Assembly: GCA_026545225.1 (NCBI GenBank)
Contig: CM048853.1
Coordinates: forward strand, 41,618,755-41,682,754
Origin: Cornus controversa
Taxonomy: Eukaryota; Streptophyta; Magnoliopsida; Cornales; Cornaceae
Reading direction: 5' to 3'
Length of the DNA: 64,000 bases
In this document: positions 9,400-22,000 of the stretch, piece by piece
Layout of the letters: every line of letters starts with the position of its first letter
How positions within the stretch are numbered: the stretch's first letter is position 1
The notes under the pieces: generated by a model
Databases searched by the model: none
Seen by the model: only the letters and a program-made list of their open reading frames with translations
Told to the model about the DNA's origin: nothing
Translations under genes and position numbers: made by a program

Positions 9400-10214
9400 T
9401 ACGTGGCGTCATGTCATTGTGCCATGTGTCCATTCCGTTATTCCTTTTGGTCAGATCGCGGGCACCCCTTGTGTCACCCTCGCGAGTCACTTAGTGTGAC
9501 CCTCGCAGATCGCCACTACTGTATCCTGGGCTGACGAGCCCTTCTCTCAATCCACCGTGCCTCAACAACACAATTTTCCGTTGTAGGATTATAACGCCAC
9601 ATGCACCGATGTGACAGCATACCGCACAGGTTGTGGCACAGCACACATTTGTGCCAACAGTCTGGAAACCATCGCGATCCCTTCAGGGGTTCCATCTGTC
9701 AAGAAATAATGGTAAGTTGGTAACGTCGCGACATGTTACTCATCCCTCTTGTAAAGTGAAATTAGTGGAAGGCTCACGTGGTGCATATCTCAGAGAGTAC
9801 TATCCCGAATTGCAGGCTCTAGCATAGACAACTAACTTGACAGTACCTTTCCTAATCAATCTATGGGATTGATTTAGTAAAGGCACTCTCGGGTCCTCTC
9901 ACTACAGCCGCGCCATCACTATTTTAGTCTATTGTATTCTCATGTGACTTAGGAAAAACCGAGAATCTCCCGCGATTCCCCTGCCCTCCGTGGGTGGGAG
10001 TTTTCAAGGGAGACTAAGGCATGCCCGCTAAGGAGAACCTGCCCCTTTACAGATCCTCCTTGAACCCTGTATCCTCAAGAGTCCTTGCCACCCGCGAGGT
10101 TGCTTTAGCTTTTCCTTGGCCTTGGCTACTCACGAGACCCCTTAGCTCATAACCCAAAACTTGTTTTTGACTGTTCTGCGAGCATCAATTACTTGCGGGA
10201 ACACCCTCTTCACA
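9400..10214. other. GC-richer inserted block of unknown family inside the cysteine synthase pseudogene
   Basis: Separates exon 4 from exon 5 and replaces about 14 codons of coding sequence. Base composition is clearly higher in GC than the surrounding introns, with repeated CCCTCGCGAGT/CCCTCGCAGAT motifs. The plus-strand frame 9633-9827 (with REYYPELQALA) has no recognised domain. Probably a transposon fragment; no terminal repeats or target duplication could be fixed. Confidence 0.4.
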
Positions 10215-10286
10215 ATAACCCTTAGCAGCTGCAATGAATGCCAAACCAATGCCGGAACTACCACTGGTAGCCTCGTTAAGGACCGT
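10215..10286 (-). pseudogene. Cysteine synthase pseudogene exon 4, 3' part replaced
   Basis: The acceptor GAAG is followed by TVLNEATSGSSGIGLAF and then IAAAKGY, the family's PLP-binding segment (usually VLIEPTSGNTGIGLAF). Homology stops abruptly after KGY. The sequence that should code for KLILTMPASMSLERR is replaced by the GC-richer block to the left, so this looks like an insertion or deletion breakpoint rather than a splice site. Confidence 0.85.
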
Positions 10287-10609
10287 CTTCAGCCACCATT
10301 ATTTTAGCATATTTTGAAAACATTTATATTATATTCAGTTCAAAATGATAAATAATTCAGATTAATTCATATGAAAACTGCCCTTGTAAACCAAGGTACA
10401 TGGAACCTAGGTTTGATCATTAACCACTCTAAAGAAAATCCATAGGAGTTACAGTAAGTCTCATCCAAACATGTAGGAAGGGTAAAATTATTTCATAATT
10501 GCATTTGAACTCTGAAGCCCACTATAATTGCTATAATTGTTACAAAAGGTGTATAGCAAGTACTTAAGAATCTTATCAGAATAAACCACAATAAAAGGAA
10601 TCAACTAAC

Positions 10610-10667
10610 CTTCCCAGGATTTATCAGGCCCTTCTCTTTTGCATCTTTGGTCATACTATATCCAATC
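10610..10667 (-). pseudogene. Cysteine synthase pseudogene exon 3, acceptor site lost
   Basis: Codes for IGYSMTKDAKEKGLINPGK, matching the family segment RIGYSMISDAEEKGLI. The donor (AAG then GTTAGT) is good. The two bases just upstream of the exon read AC where a splice acceptor should read AG, so correct splicing from exon 2 would fail. Confidence 0.85.
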
Positions 10668-10821
10668 GTACATGCACGAAAGATGTTCATTTGGATATTG
10701 CAAAATTTTGAAATACCTGTATATCCGTGATTGCACTTCCATGATTGTAACATAACCCCATTGTAAATCAAATTACTAAACTGACGAATAATAAGTTCCA
10801 AAAGAAAAATAAGAGTAATAC

Positions 10822-10931
10822 CTGTCTTTCACACTGGATTAGGGTTCCATCGTCTCTAACTTGGCGGCAATACAGGCTACACAACCATCCACAATGTTGT
10901 TAAGATATACCATTGGGATATCTCCTATTAG
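10822..10931 (-). pseudogene. Cysteine synthase pseudogene exon 2, with in-frame TAA
   Basis: Reads [26 protein letters not shown]. The acceptor (ACAG) and donor (GACAG then GTATT) are intact. The stop replaces the usual Cys of EPCSSVKDR, just before the PLP-binding lysine. This is a clear null mutation in an otherwise well-preserved exon. Confidence 0.88.
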
Positions 10932-11017
10932 CTGTACATTGTGAAAGCAAGAGATAAAGTGACTTTATGCAGATGGAAGGCTGAAATCAGTAATGAAGCT
11001 CTCAGATTAAAACATAC

Positions 11018-11056
11018 TTCAGTAACATCTTTAGCATTTGAAAGCGTGTCTTCCAT
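11018..11056 (-). pseudogene. Cysteine synthase pseudogene exon 1 (start codon)
   Basis: Thirteen codons, MEDTLSNAKDVTE, end at a good donor (GAA then GTATGT). AKDVTE followed in the next exon by LIG is the conserved start of plant cytosolic cysteine synthase. The short N-terminus leaves no room for an organelle targeting peptide. Confidence 0.85.
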
Positions 11057-11410
11057 ATTTTTCTTACAAGTTACTGGTTTATGATAAAGAAAAAATGTCT
11101 GAAATAAGTTAAAAAATAGAACTTAGCAGGCAATTGAACATCTAATGGAGATAGAATATTACAGAGTAACAAACATCAAAAAACATGACAAAAATTAAAC
11201 ATTAAACCAGGTGATTTTATGAAACCTAGGTATGATACTATACATAATAAATAATAAAGTCATTATTAAAAAATTTGTAGTCAGATAAAATTCAAAACAG
11301 ATTATGATATTTTTATTAGAAAATGAGGAATACTTTTACAGAAGAGATGATAAACCATGAAGAGGGATGATAGATACTTCTAAAAAGCAAGAACAAAGAA
11401 AGCCATTTAC
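11057..11410. other. Non-coding sequence upstream of the pseudogene start codon
   Basis: AT-rich. No clear promoter was recognised. Plant cysteine synthase genes often have an intron in the 5' UTR, so the real promoter could lie much further right. Confidence 0.3.
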
Positions 11411-11414
11411 AAAA

Positions 11415-11560
11415 CAATCAACCTCCCCACTCAAAAAGAACACTCCCCAAAAGCACGAGGAGGATGAAAGTGGACTCTGAAATATTCTAAAGAGACTGCT
11501 ACTCTTTTGGCCAAGAAATCAGCTATCTCATTAACCAATCCAGAAATCCACCAAAATTAA
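11415..11560 (-). pseudogene. LINE RNase H C-terminal fragment
   Basis: The minus strand reads WWISGLVNEIADFLAKRVAV and then YFRVHFHPPRAFGECSF. The NEIADFLAK core matches the end of the plant LINE-type RNase H domain (N-x-x-AD-x-LAK). Only about 45 codons remain. Confidence 0.6.
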
Positions 11561-11565
11561 GTGCG

Positions 11566-12480
11566 AGATTGAAGTGAAATCCAATATAGGGGGTTTAACA
11601 TCCAACATTAAGCATTGCATAACCTGTTTGGTTCTTAGGAAAATAAACTTACGTGTCTAAGGCATGTTGTTTTTGTTAGTTCAATAACCATGCAGTATTA
11701 AGATTCAAGGCAACATTTATTGTCCTTGATGATCAAGAACCGAAGTGCCCATTGAAGTCCATGCCAAGCTCAACTCAATGATTACCTAGTATAATATCAA
11801 AAAAGAAAATCATTAAATGCGAGGCTGCAAGATGAGGATCCTGTACAGAGCAGAATTATGGTGGGAAATAAAAGATCAATGGAATTGAACTCAGCCAATC
11901 AAGAACTAACATTGTTGGTTTGAGTGAATCTGTATTATGAAATATTAATCATTTTCCATATCATATGACATGAAAGAACATTATGATAGGCATAGTATAC
12001 TCAACTCACAAAACCTTATCCCAACAGGGCATGGTATAATATCAGATCAAATAATAATAATCGATATGAAACTATACCAGGTTAATAACAAATTGAACCA
12101 TACACATGCATGCATGCACAAATATTATGTAGCTTATGGTTTGATGTAGAAGCTGTTTGATAAATAATCCTCACTTTAAAAAGGGAAGATACAAAATGTT
12201 ACAGAAGTTGACGATAACAACTTAACCAATATAGTTACGGGATCCAGTAGCTCTAGCCATTAACGTATCAACATATTCATTATTTTACAGATCATGCATA
12301 TAAGTAGCACTAACTAAAATTTGACTTATTTAAATGAGAATGATAATTTAGATTGAAAATGCCTTGAGTTATGAAAACCAACATAACAACTAACAAATAA
12401 AACACCCATTTACCCACACACATTTTACCTTGGAACCTGTATTTGGGACATTGACAACATTTTAGTTGCTAATTGCATTA
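11566..12480 (+). repeat. Segmental repeat A, copy 1 (most diverged)
   Basis: Collinear with 18411-19085 and 22285-23050. Shared blocks include AGGGGGTT, CATCCAACATTAAGCATT, CTAACCTG, ATCATTAAATGC, CATATCATATGACA and, with copy 3 only, CACCCATT-ACCCACACACA. No gene was recognised. Confidence 0.75.
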
Positions 12481-14000
12481 CACCAAAAAAATTAATGTGA
12501 AAATCTGGCACTAAAGCATGTGTATCATTGAGTTTTTAGGGGTTTGCTTGTGATTAAAAGAAAATTACAATATCAACATTTTATGCTAGTTATCCATTGA
12601 TCAGCATTTACAATACTGTTCCACCATGGCCACAACCATTTCGTAATGAGATACCACAATTTAAAATCATGGACTTCTACAGCAACAATATTGGAGCAAG
12701 TCTCGCAAGGAAGAGCTCAACACAAAGTATTGTGTTGTTACAGGTACCAACATTGGAAACAACACCAGTAAGAAAGTCAGTTTCACAAAGTTGATGATTG
12801 TTATGGCAAAACATAACTCACCCTATAAAGTATTGCATTAAGATGTGCAGCACTTCTCACCAATTGGATCGAGCACCAAGGAAGCAAAAGGCTTAATGCA
12901 AGTGGCACTGGTACATTATTCATATAAAAACTTAACATGGGTAAAGAACGTAGTGCAGATCTTATAAATTGTGATAAATGTTGCCAGAACAAGGAATTAG
13001 TAGTGCCATAGAGTCACCCGTGGAATGTTGGAGTGCAATACTTGTTTGATGTGTCCCCATGTTCAAGACAGGTACTCCATTCAGATGTGTAAGCACTCAT
13101 GTAACGCTGGCAAGCTAAAAGCAAGCACTAACCAACAAAGGTATTATGCCCCTTTAGTATATCATAACTCTTCTGAAAGAGAATAAACATCATTAGAATA
13201 TGGTATCTAAAATCTATGGCCTTGACTCCAAGTCACTCTAATGGGCAAGGTAATGACAAATTCCTTAAATCTTGAAAGATTTAAACTCCTTTGTTCCAGT
13301 CTTTTAAACAAGATCCGGTAAAGGAAAGATGTGTACAACGATATACTGTTTGTGAAATTACTATTTTCCTAACACAATATTTAGGGGACCTGGCCATGTA
13401 GTCAGTTTGCCGCAGTCAATTTCACAATATAAAAAAAAAACTTAATTCACAAGGCAGACAAATTTCACAGGAATGAAAATAGAAAACAAAGCTCAAAGTA
13501 AAAAGATAAAAACTTCCAAAATGTGTAAATTAGAAATCGTTTCAGTAGTGGAAACTAGAATGTATTAGTTTCATTTTGATACACTAATGGAAACTACAAT
13601 GTAGTAGTTTTACCCGAATTCATAAATGCAAAATGTTAAAAGAAAATGCAAGTCCCAAACTTTTGAGCTCATGACAGTAATCATATTCTCCTGCAGTATT
13701 GCTATTGCGGCAGTGATTTAAACAACAGATGTTTTTATGTTAGAATCACTAGTAAAGCAGTATATATTATGTCCAGTTTAAGGTAAGACAAACACCCTCC
13801 ATCCAAGCAAAACTGATCTACGAACAATTTCATCAGATGATGCAACTACTGCTTATAGCAAACCGACAAAAACAAAAACAGAAAAACAGAAACAAAAAAC
13901 AGGGAACCACGAATGGAAGTTAAAGGAAATCAAGATTTAGAACTCACTCATGCTAAAGTCTCGAGGCAAAAAAAAATAAACTTATGGAGATGTGTTACGA
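12481..14000. other. Non-coding stretch without a second copy
   Basis: No coding family, RNA gene or clear terminal repeat was seen. It separates repeat A copy 1 from the duplicated B block. Confidence 0.4.
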
Positions 14001-16726
14001 ATATGAGTCGTGTTGGTAATTTACTACTCAAAACTTGGGTTGTAGTGTGTCAAAGTGTTGGAGTCAGTTGTCTACAACCTTTGAAGACCGTAGAGATTGA
14101 GATTCACAAAAAACACGGAGCAAAATCCACATCACATTATGGGTGAGACCCTAGAAGACTTAAATTGATCTAGATTTGATCTTAAGTTGACTCAAAATTA
14201 TGTTTTAAACTTGTTTTCAAAATTGAGTTTTCGAGTCAAAGTTTCTCAAGGTAATTTAAAGTTTTTCACAATTTATACCTTATTGAAAAAAGCATGCATC
14301 ATCTGATAGATTGATTGGTCAAGGTCACTCCACTAAGCCTTGATTGATAGAAGGATCGATCGAAATTTTTCTAGAAAATTGGCTATGAACTCCAATAAGC
14401 CTCGAACGAAGTCTCGATCGATCCAGGAGCCTCCCGTAGGTTTTGATTGAAGGCTTGATCAATCAAACCCTTCAGAAGGTTTTTTCTAGAAAATCTCTCA
14501 AATTTTTAAAGATATTCTACTTACCAAAGAGCTTGAGTCTCCAATACTGGCTCTAAAATATGGAGTTATAGACAGTCTACCATATCTCTGATGAGCTTTT
14601 AACTGAGAACAGTGTGAATCTATTTTTTAAGAGAAAAATCCTTGTTCCTCAAATATACTCAACTATAATTTAAGCACTATATGTGATTGAGGATGCTACA
14701 TCAGGGAATTCAATATACTCAACTACAAGGAGCAATTCAACCGTTCAAGAGCAGAAGGATGAACAAACCATTGAGGAGCAAAGTTTGTGAGGAGCAAATC
14801 TGTCAATGAATCAGCAGCAAAAGGATCAGAGGTGATCTAGCACAAGTCTGAGTCACGAGGGGCTAGGAGATTTTAGGGAATCTGGTAACTTAGTTGTAAA
14901 CCTCTTTATCTGATAGTGGATGGTTCATTACTGGATGAGGTCCCATGGTTTTTCCCTGTTTATGGTTTTCACATAAAACTAGAAGTCCTCTTTTTTATAT
15001 GTACTTTTATGCTTGCCTTGATTATATGGTTGCATGTTAAAAGTAAAATTAATCTAATTAACTATAATTCAAAACACAATCAACAGCAATTTAAAAATCA
15101 AGTTACACTTTAATTTAATATCCACAAGACCTATTCAACACCCCCTGCCCCACACCCTTCTCTAGGTATAATACGTCTGCATTCTGACACGATCAGAGGC
15201 TTGGGTAACGGTCTCATACTTCTCAAGATGTATTTAAAATGTGCATTGTAACTTTGTATCACCAGCTCATCAGCACCTTTCTTGCAAAGGGAATATTACT
15301 TGTCCTCGGCAACTAACAACTAAACTACCCAAGAAAATTCATTTAAAGTTCTAATTCAGTATATTCTTCTTTGTTTTTTATTAGAGCAGAATTGTACAAG
15401 GAAGTTTCAAAGAGCAGACCTAGGCATTGTCGAGCTAAGTTGAGTTGCATCAGGAAACTGTTTATTTTCATACCAAGTAGGTGTCATATTAAATTCACTG
15501 TGTGTGCAATGCATGTTCAAACCCTAAATAATAACTCAACATAATAGTCAACAGATTAATAAATCATGCTTTTACTACATGAGACAAAAACATCTAATTT
15601 AATAACCTAAAAGGAGGAAATACTATTTGAAATAGAAAGCCAACAATCAAACCAAATAAGTTCAAATATCATTCAGTTGTCATTAAGCCATTCACAATAT
15701 GATAAATTAACTTCAACCGTGAAACTTAGAATTTATTACATCTTACATTAATTCAATCCATCAAGCAACAGAGCATTATTTAAATCCACTTGGGAAAATA
15801 CCACTCTGTCGTTTCAAACTTGTTAATAACCACTTCTCTTTAACAAAGCATAAGAATTAGACTCCTAACTCATGTTTCCTTTTAAATGTCATGCCAACAC
15901 TTCATTAGCCATTTATTTGATCAACAGAAAGTTGGTAACTTATGACCAGAAAGCTGGTGACGGAAGCCCCTTTGAGGGACAGCATAACTATGATGGCCCT
16001 AAGGCAGAGGAACCTTGTTGGGCGACAAGCTGACAGCTAACAGAAGACTAATAATACAGGCAGTAAAGTTGGTCACTACTGAGACTAATCATAGAAGTCG
16101 TTTAACCCCTATTCCCTCCTAAGCTTATCCCAGGTGAAACCGAATTATTTTGTAGGTCTCATCCTCCCACCATGCAGCGACTTCCATTATGAAACAAACA
16201 AAAAATTCACATCTTCTCAGTGTCACAGGATTTGGTTTTCACTGGACATAACAAATGTTCATCCATGCCAAGTACCATTTAGAATAATTAATATCAATAA
16301 TGATATGCTGCAGTTCAGCCAGAAAAACAGTTTGGAAGGAAGGAATGTTGAAATGCAGTGAATAAGCTATCAGACTGCACAAGTAAATCCTTTTAAGTTC
16401 CATATTTCAACTGCAAAAAACATTTCACTGGAAAATGAAAATCTAAAGAATTTCTATACATGCATTGCTTGAAGATTAGTATTAGTTATCCTCCAGCTAT
16501 TAGTGGAGTGAGATAATATCTAATTGACGTAATCAATTGTGATATTGATACATGCTTAAATATATAAATATGTTATTTGAACATGAACATTATAAGTAAA
16601 AGATATATGTAAATTAAATCCATTCTAAGAAAGGAAAATATACATAAAACCACTTCCATTAATAATAATCCATTTTTCACTAACTTGAGAAGTACTTGAA
16701 AACATTTGCTGTTTGACAGAGAACAC

Positions 16727-17888
16727 TGTGGGGGTCAACCACGCACTTATGACGTGGCCAAACCCATGAAGAAAAAAGGTCCAAAGCAAAATTGCCCACA
16801 TGGCTAACTCAAACCCTGAATCATTACTTCAGGTCACCCAAACCTCAAGGAAACAACCCTTAAATCCTAAACCTTGACACCATCAGGTCATCTTAAACCT
16901 CGAGGAAACAAACCTCGAGTCCAAAACCCTGGCACTGTCAACTCACCCAAAACCTCAAAGAAACAATTTTCGAGTCCAAAACCCTGACACTATCAGGTCA
17001 TTTCAAACCTCGAGAAAGAAACTCTCGGGTCCAAACCCTGACATTGTCAGGTAACCACAAACCTCGAGAAGCAACTCTCAAGCTCAAAACCCTGACAGTC
17101 AAGTTGCTTCAAACCTCAAGGAAGCAACCTTGCAAGTCCAAAACCCTGACGCCATCAGGTCACCTCAAATCTCGAAGAAACAAAACTCGAGTGCAAGACG
17201 CCATTACAAAACAACTGAGATCTCGAAAAATGATTCTTGAGACACGATGGGCATATATGAGGGAGGGCACAAGTAGGACCCTTCGCATACTTACGGTCAC
17301 GATTATGGGATACTTAGAAGGATCTTGGAATGGTGGATGAGAAGTCAGAACTTGTCAGAACTTGCCCAGGTACTGGCCAAACCAAAAGGACGGTGATCGT
17401 GTGTTGTGACAGAGAGACTAACCATCACACCGAATGCATTTATTAAGACTTGCCCTGATCATTTAACGCTCAACTGCCACTATTAATGACCTACCGGAGG
17501 CCATTAATGCGCCGCTATTAAAACTAATGGAAAGGGAGACAGCGATTCGATCTAATAGCCATATATTACATTCCAATGATAGCTCCTAGACCATAGGCCA
17601 CGGGTAATACCCAATGAAGTCTCGATCCAGCAGGTATTACTCAGGAAACCTCGTATTATAAATAGAACGGACAAATGAGCATTAAAGATCAGAGCATCAA
17701 GCAATCAAGACACCATAACTGAAGCTCATTTACTCTCTATCAAAAACCAAAAAAATCCAACCTTCACAATTACTCCCCTTGGTCTGTCTGCTTTTTCTCC
17801 TTATTTCAGCTCTCTGGATCCCTCAACTTGTGCTGGATATCTCCATTTTATTAGACTTTAACATTGTTCTGGTAAAGGACCCTTACAA
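16727..17888. mobile_element. Solo LTR, 1162 bp, target duplication AACAC
   Basis: Starts TGTGGGGGTCAACC, ends GGACCCTTACA, and is flanked by AACAC at 16722-16726 and 17889-17893. The duplicated block at 21.8 kb is the empty site (AAAGAACACTACC), which proves the insertion. A TATA box (TATAAATAG near 17655) marks the promoter on the plus strand. No internal domain remains, so it arose by LTR-LTR recombination. Probably Ty3/gypsy, by length and structure (inference). Confidence 0.92.
16810..17200 (+). repeat. Minisatellite inside the solo LTR, about 55-60 bp units
   Basis: About six imperfect units with AACCCTGACACCATCAGGTC, AAACCTCGAGGAAACAA and CTCGAGTCC. CTGAC...GTCAG and CCTCGAG are locally palindromic. 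Confidence 0.8.
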
Positions 17889-18410
17889 ACACTACCAAAA
17901 TATTCTTATTTCATTGGTAAGTAAAACAGAACCAAAAAAATTACCTAAAAAATGTAAACACAACCAAAAGAGTATTACTGTTAAGTCATTCAGAACCACT
18001 GACCACATATTTACCACAGGAATCCAGCAACCCATGGCGCTTGTTCTATATGGGATTAGCAACACTAGCCCTGCTTCACCATTCAAATTGCCAAATGTTA
18101 TATTTACTCAGGCATACGATTTTAAATCTCTCTACCTTTGTGTTAATCAGCTTCAGCCTCCATTCCCCCTTATAAGGACTTCGAATTAGAACAAAATATA
18201 TATCCTCAATGCAACTATAATTGGTTTAGCCTTGGACACGACACGTATTGAGTGCTAGTGGCAGAGCTAAAAAATTAACATGTTCAAATCAGAAGCCAAA
18301 ATCATTACCTGAAAGGACTTCTCCAATGAATCCAAGTCAAAACACCAACAGAACAGAACATAGGAACTGACATCCTTGCCTTCAGATAAATATCAAATAA
18401 ATAAGCAAGA

Positions 18411-19085
18411 GATCGAAGTAAAAGCCAACATAGGGGGTTCTCCATCCAACATTAAGCATTATCTAACCTGTTGGTACTTGGGCAAATAAACTTACCTGTG
18501 TGTAGTATGTTGTTTTTGTTAGTATCAATACTCAAACAGTGTCTAGATTGCAAGGCAACTGCAACATACTTTAGCTTATAATAGATCTCATGATAGCAAC
18601 ATTTCTTGTCCTTAGTGATCAACAACTGAACCACGCATTCCATGTCAACGCTCTGTTCAATGATTACCACAAAAATATCAAAAAGGAAAATCATTAAATG
18701 CTAGTATGAGAAAAGGATCTTATACGGAGCAGAATTGTGAAAATGGATCAATGAAATCAGGACAAAGCGTTCTTAAGTTGACTTGAGCTGTATTAAGATA
18801 TATTAATCATTTCCATATTATATGACAGGAGTGAACGTTATGACTGAGCATAGGCTTAAAAATCCTTTCAATAATACATGCACTCATGCACTCACGCATT
18901 ATACAGCTTATAGTTTGACGTAGCAGTTGTTTGATAAATTATATCCACTCCTGGCACCTAATGTTATTAAAGTAGGCAACAATAATTTAACGGATGTAGT
19001 AAAGAGATCAAGTGGCATTTACAATCAACATATTGCCATCTTCGTTACTATATAGATCATGCTTCTACTAGTAGCACTTACAACT
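18411..19085 (+). repeat. Segmental repeat A, copy 2
   Basis: Collinear with 22285-22900 and, less closely, 11566-12310. It lies between B1 and B2. Confidence 0.85.
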
Positions 19086-22000
19086 ATGAGTCGTGTTGTC
19101 AATTTACTACTCAAAACTTGGGTTGTAGTGCATCAAAATGTTAGAGACAGTTGTCTACAACCTTTGAACACCGCAAAGATAAAGATTCGCAAAAAACACG
19201 GAGCAAAATCCGCATGACTCAATCACATAACTAGGGCATCAGATAGGTGAGACCTTAGAAGACCAATATTGACCTAGATTTGATCTTAAGTTGACTCAAA
19301 ATTATGTTTTAAACTTGTTTTTCAAAATTGAGTTTTCGAGTCAAAGTTTATTAATGTAATTTAAAGTTTTTCAAATTTTATATTTTATTGGAAAACATGT
19401 GCATCGACTGATAGGTTGATTGATCCAGTAAGTCTCGATTGATAGAAGGATCAATCGAAATTTTTTCAGAATATTTGCTTTGAACTCCAATAAGCCCCGA
19501 ACAAAGTCTCAATGGATCCAGGAGCCTCCCGTAGGTGTTGATTGAAGGCTCAATCAATCAAACCCTTCAGAATGTTTTTTTCTAGAAATTCTATCAAATT
19601 AAACTTTTAAAGATATTCTACTAACCAAATAGCTTGAGTCTCTAATATTGGCTCTAAAATATGGAGTTATAGACAGTACCTTATCTCTGATGAGCTTTTA
19701 AGTGAGAACAGTGTGAATCTATTTTTTTTAGAGAAAAATCCTTGTTCCTCAAATATACTCAACTATAATTTAAGCACTATATGTGATTGAGGATGCTACA
19801 TCAGGGAATTCAATATATTCAACTACAAGGAGCAATTCAACCGTTCAAGAGCAGAAGGATTGAACAAACCATTGAGAAGCAAAGTTTGTGAGGAGCAAAT
19901 CTGTCAATGAATCAGCGGCAAAAGGATCAGAGGTGATCTAGCATAAATCTGAGTCACAAGGGACTAGGAGATTTTAGGGAATCTGGTAACTTAGTTGTAA
20001 ACTTCTTTATCTGATAGTGGATTGTTCATTACTGGATGAAGTCCCATGGTTTTTTCTGTTTAGAATTTTCACATAAAATTAAGAGTCCTCTTTTATATGT
20101 ACTTTTATGCTTGCATGATTATATGGTTGTTAAAAGTAAAATTAATCAAATTAACCCCCCCCCCCCAACCCACCCACCCTTCTCTAGGTATAATACATCT
20201 GTGCATTCTGACACAATCAGAGCCTTGGGTAACAGACCCATACTTCTCAAGATATATTTAAAATGTGCATAGTAACTTTGTATCACCAGCTCATCAGCGC
20301 CTTTCTTGCGAAGGTAATATTACTTGTCCTCGGCAATTAACAACTAAACTGCCCAAGAAAATTCATTTAAAGTTCTAATTCTGTATATTCCAAGTTTATT
20401 CTTTTTTTATTAGAGCAGAATTGTACAAGGAAGTTTCAAAGAGCAGACCTACGCATGGTCAAGTTAAGTTGAGTTGTATCAGGAAACTGTTTATTTTCTT
20501 ACCAAGTAGGTATCACATTAATTCAGTGTGTGTGCAATGCATGCTCAAACCCTAGATAATAACTCGACATAATAGTTATCAGATTAATAAATCATGCTTT
20601 TACTACATGAGATGAAGAAAACATCTAATTCAATAAACTAAAAGGAGGAAATACTATTTGAAATAGAAAGCCAACAATCAAACCAAATAAGTTCAAATAT
20701 CATGCAGTTGTCGTTAAGCCATTCACAATATGATAAACTAATTTCAACCGTAAAACTTAGAATTTATTACATCTTACATTAATTCAATCCATCAAGCAAC
20801 AGAGCATTATTTAAATCCACTTGGGAAAATACCATTCTGTCATTTCATACTTTTTAATAACCACTTCTCTTTAACATAGCATACCTATTAAACTCCTAAC
20901 TCATGCTTCCTTTTAAATGTCATGCCAACACTAAATTAGCCATTTCTTTGGGCGACAGAAAGTTGGTAACCTTATGACCAGAAAGCTGGTGACGGAAACC
21001 CCTTTGAGAGGCAGCATAACTATGATGGCCCCAAGGCAGAGGAACCTTGTTGGGAGACAAGCTGACAGCTAACAGACCACTAATAATACAGGTAGTAAAG
21101 TTGGTCACTACTGAGACTAATCATAGCAGTCATTTAACCCCTATTCCGTCCTAAGCTTCTCCCAGGAGAAACGTCAACGCTACACTTGTAAATACATGTG
21201 TTCTTAAATTTACATTGACCGAATTATATTTTATGTCTCATCCTCCCACCAGGCAGCAACTTCCCTTACAAAACAAACAAAAAATTCACATCTTCTCAGT
21301 GTCACAGGATTTGGTTTTCAATGGACACAACAAATGTTCATCCATGCTAAATACCATTTAAAATAATTAATATCAATAATATATGCTGCAGTTCAGCCAG
21401 AAAAAGAGTTTGGAAGGAATGACTGTTGAAACGTAGTGAATAAGCTATAAGACTGCCCAAGTAAATTGTTTAAGTTCCATATTTCATCTGCACAAAATAT
21501 TTCACTGGAAAAAGAAAATCTAATGAATTTCTATACATGCATTGCTTGAAGATTAGTATTAGTTACCCTCAAGCTACTACTGGAGTGAGATAATATCTAA
21601 TTGACATAATCAATTGTGATATTGATACATGCATATATATATATGTCATTTGACTTAGAAAAATATAAGTAAAAGATATATGAAAATTAAATCCATTTAA
21701 AAATAAATAAAGAAATATATAAATAAAACCACTTCCATTAATAATCCATTTTTGTTAAGTTGAGAAGTACTTGAAAACATTTGGTTTTTGATAAAGAACA
21801 CTACCAAAATATTCTTGTTTCATTGGTAAGTAAAAAAAAAATGTACACAACCAAAATAGTATTACTGTCAAGTCATTCAGAGCCACTGACCACATAATTA
21901 CCAAAGTTTAACCAGCAACCTATGGCGCTTGTTCTATGTGGGATTAGCAACACTAGCCCTGCTTCACCATATCAAATTGCCAAGGCATGTGATTTTAAAT

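Larger units (their letters stand above)
31..11056 (-). pseudogene. Cysteine synthase (O-acetylserine thiol-lyase) pseudogene, cytosolic type, broken by transposons
   Basis: The parent enzyme is PLP-dependent and makes cysteine from O-acetylserine and sulfide. Exons read in order on the minus strand: 11018-11056, 10822-10931, 10610-10667, 10215-10286, 9062-9219, 8913-8989 joined to 3511-3571, 1488-1541 and 31-82; the gene runs off the left edge. The start MEDTLSNAKDVTE has no transit peptide, which fits a cytosolic form. Recognisable motifs are SSVKDR (PLP lysine), TSGSSG (normally TSGNTG), [18 protein letters not shown] (normally GIGTGGT) and ALETAKLRAL. Inactivating changes are a TAA after METMEP-type sequence in exon 2, a TAG in exon 5, a +2 frameshift in exon 7 and an AC in place of the AG acceptor before exon 3. 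The parts matching LILTMPASMSLERR and the exon between GGKPG and SSKEAL are missing. Family identity and pseudogene status are both well supported. Confidence 0.9.
14003..18410 (+). repeat. Segmental repeat B, copy 1, interrupted by a solo LTR
   Basis: Collinear with 19086-22284 from ATGAGTCGTGTTG onward. Without the inserted LTR and its duplicated 5 bp it is about 3.24 kb, against 3.20 kb for copy 2. The first 1.2 kb contains a copia-LTR-like end (GGTAACTTAGTTGTAAAC, TTTTCACATAAAA, C-run and CTTCTCTAGGT). The rest is AT-rich and non-coding. Confidence 0.85.

Noticed and set aside
17044..17340. 98-codon frame in the 17-kb region
   Set aside because: Contained in the solo LTR and mostly made of its minisatellite.
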